From Rhizophagus clarus (Eukaryota > Glomeromycota > Glomeromycetes > Glomerales > Glomeraceae): a DNA stretch of 64,000 bases. The notes under the pieces were generated by a model. It made no database searches, was not told the DNA's origin, and saw only the letters and a list, made by a program, of their open reading frames with translations. How positions within the stretch are numbered: position 1 is the first letter of the stretch; each line of letters starts with the position of its first letter. Where the stretch lies: NCBI GenBank assembly GCA_015698045.1, contig BLAL01000242.1:501001-565000 (forward strand), given 5' to 3'. The translations under genes were made by a program, and so were the position numbers. Below, in pieces: positions 62,747 through 64,000 of the stretch.

Positions 62747-63482
62747 TCAATGAGCAACTTCCTGATCGCGAGCGCACACCGTCGACACGTGAATTTTACT
62801 TATTGAAGTATCTGACGGTTTCAAGTCAAGAGTTGCAGAGCATTTTAGTTTTTCTTCCTTCCAGTTTGTTGCAAAATATTTATTCTTTAAATAATCTTCA
62901 GTAAGAATCTTTTCGTTATTATTAATAAATTTGGGCGAAATAGAAGTTTGAGATGAAGGGTAGCTCATGGAATTTGTAGCAAAAATCACGAGTTTTTGTA
63001 AGTCATCCAATTTACAAGTAGATAAATCGATATTTCGAAACATTTGAACTTTTTTCTTTGAATTATTATTATCAATATGTACATGATTCTAATAATGAGA
63101 AGAAGAAATAAAAAAAAGAAGAAACAAAATAATTTTCGTTACTATAAAAGGAAAATTTTAATAATAAAAAGAAAAAGAAAATGATCATAATTATAAATAC
63201 CTTTTTAGAATTTTTCAAACCTTGAGTTATTTTATAAAGGTTATTAACCAAATCTTCAATTCTAGCCAAACGTTCTGTAAGTAATTTCATACAATTACCA
63301 GAATCATTACAACTATTACAATCCTTTGGATGATTATTATTACGATTGGTTTTAACAATTCTTTCATAAGGAGAAGCATTAAAAGCTTTAGATAATTTAA
63401 TCCTTTGAACTCGGGAACAATTAGATCCTCTTATTTTTTCAAAATATTTGTTACTATTAAGAGATGTCGTTGTGCGAGTCAT
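62747..63482 (-). CDS. Two-exon gene of unknown function
   Basis: Exons 63482-63201 and 63088-62747, phase 0, GT-AG intron of 112 bp, give about 207 residues. The first exon is basic (RGSNCSRVQRIKLSKAFNAS) with a Cys cluster (DCNSCNDSGNC, about residues 58-68) and then an amphipathic helix MKLLTERLARIEDLVNNLYK that could form a coiled coil. The second exon is polar, with TCKLDDLQKLVIFATNSMS and a C-terminal part LKNKYFATNWKEEKL. I recognise no family. The start at 63482 is the first ATG after an AT-rich leader with poly-T; the in-frame upstream codons are poly-Lys/Phe and look untranslated. Confidence 0.6.
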
Positions 63483-64000
63483 GTTTTTTTTATGAAGAAG
63501 AAAAAAAAAATGTGTATATATATTTATAATTGTTTTGTTTAATAAAATTATTTTTTTCTTTTTAAAATGTTTCTTTTTGTTTTCTTTTTTTTTTAAAAAA
63601 AAAATTCTGGGATTTATATAAAAAAAGGATACCCGCAGTCCGGACTTTCGGATGATTTTCAAATAAAGACATATATAGTTACATAAAAATTGAAATTAGT
63701 TTAAAGGAAATTGAATTCCGTGTATATCCCAACGGAGTTAAAAACCTAAAATGAGTAACATGAAATCAAAATACAGACGGAAATTCATTGTTTTGAAAGC
63801 CATTTATCCACAAAAGAAATTTCTCAATATCCCTAAAATAAAATAAAAAAAATACATTTCGAAAGAAATGTCAAAAAAATAAAGAGTACAATTTGAAAAA
63901 TTTCTCAAATACCTTTTTTTAATACCGTTAAAGTAATTCTAGGAATTTTTTTTTTTTTTTTTATTTTTTTACCATATTTAAAAATTTTTTTTGAAATTTC
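63483..64000. other. Upstream region of the last gene, low complexity
   Basis: Poly-A/T runs and no supported gene. Contains the probable promoter of the gene ending at 62747, but no motif stands out. Confidence 0.4.

Overview
The window is very AT-rich, with introns of roughly 60-85 bp, long poly-A/T runs and many small transposon remnants. The dominant genes are tyrosine-kinase-like proteins with the phrasing FEWIPY..F..IKEIGKGGF, YGISQNP.TKDYI and APE-VLKG-PYTQAADIYSFGMIMY. This combination suggests an arbuscular mycorrhizal fungus of the Rhizophagus irregularis type (Glomeromycotina). The assignment is by recognition of the protein style, not by a search.

Layout. Six complete, uninterrupted six-exon kinase genes lie on the minus strand in three two-gene units: A+B (4205-12494), C+D (17959-27228) and E+F (40924-51718). 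A, C and E are one type and B, D and F the other, so an ancestral pair was triplicated with its flanks. Each gene encodes about 1,000 residues. The protein is unusual: four extra kinase N-lobes, each joined to the next by a beta4-beta5 strand pair and a CxxC...CxxC zinc-ribbon-like insert, precede a fifth, canonical N-lobe and the single C-lobe. Each module is one phase-0/phase-0 exon. I regard this serial N-lobe kinase as the main find.

Between and around the units are exon-1 fossils of two further kinase genes (about 65-240 and 32995-33110), a kinase C-terminal fossil (35100-35539), a FAR1/MULE transposase fossil (about 30590-31470), several MITEs, a non-autonomous Helitron (about 44946-47186) filled with intron-like units, an ORF1-only LINE (51815-53449) inserted exactly in the promoter CArG box of gene F, and a LINE fossil with an RNase H domain (about 57240-58900).

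Ordinary host genes are few: a multi-exon gene of unknown function at 35845-37716, a BTB/KCTD-type gene at 59854-60727 and a two-exon gene of unknown function at 62747-63482. No tRNA, rRNA or CRISPR was seen. Because paralogous units serve as empty sites for one another, several insertions can be dated relative to the duplications and their target-site duplications read directly.
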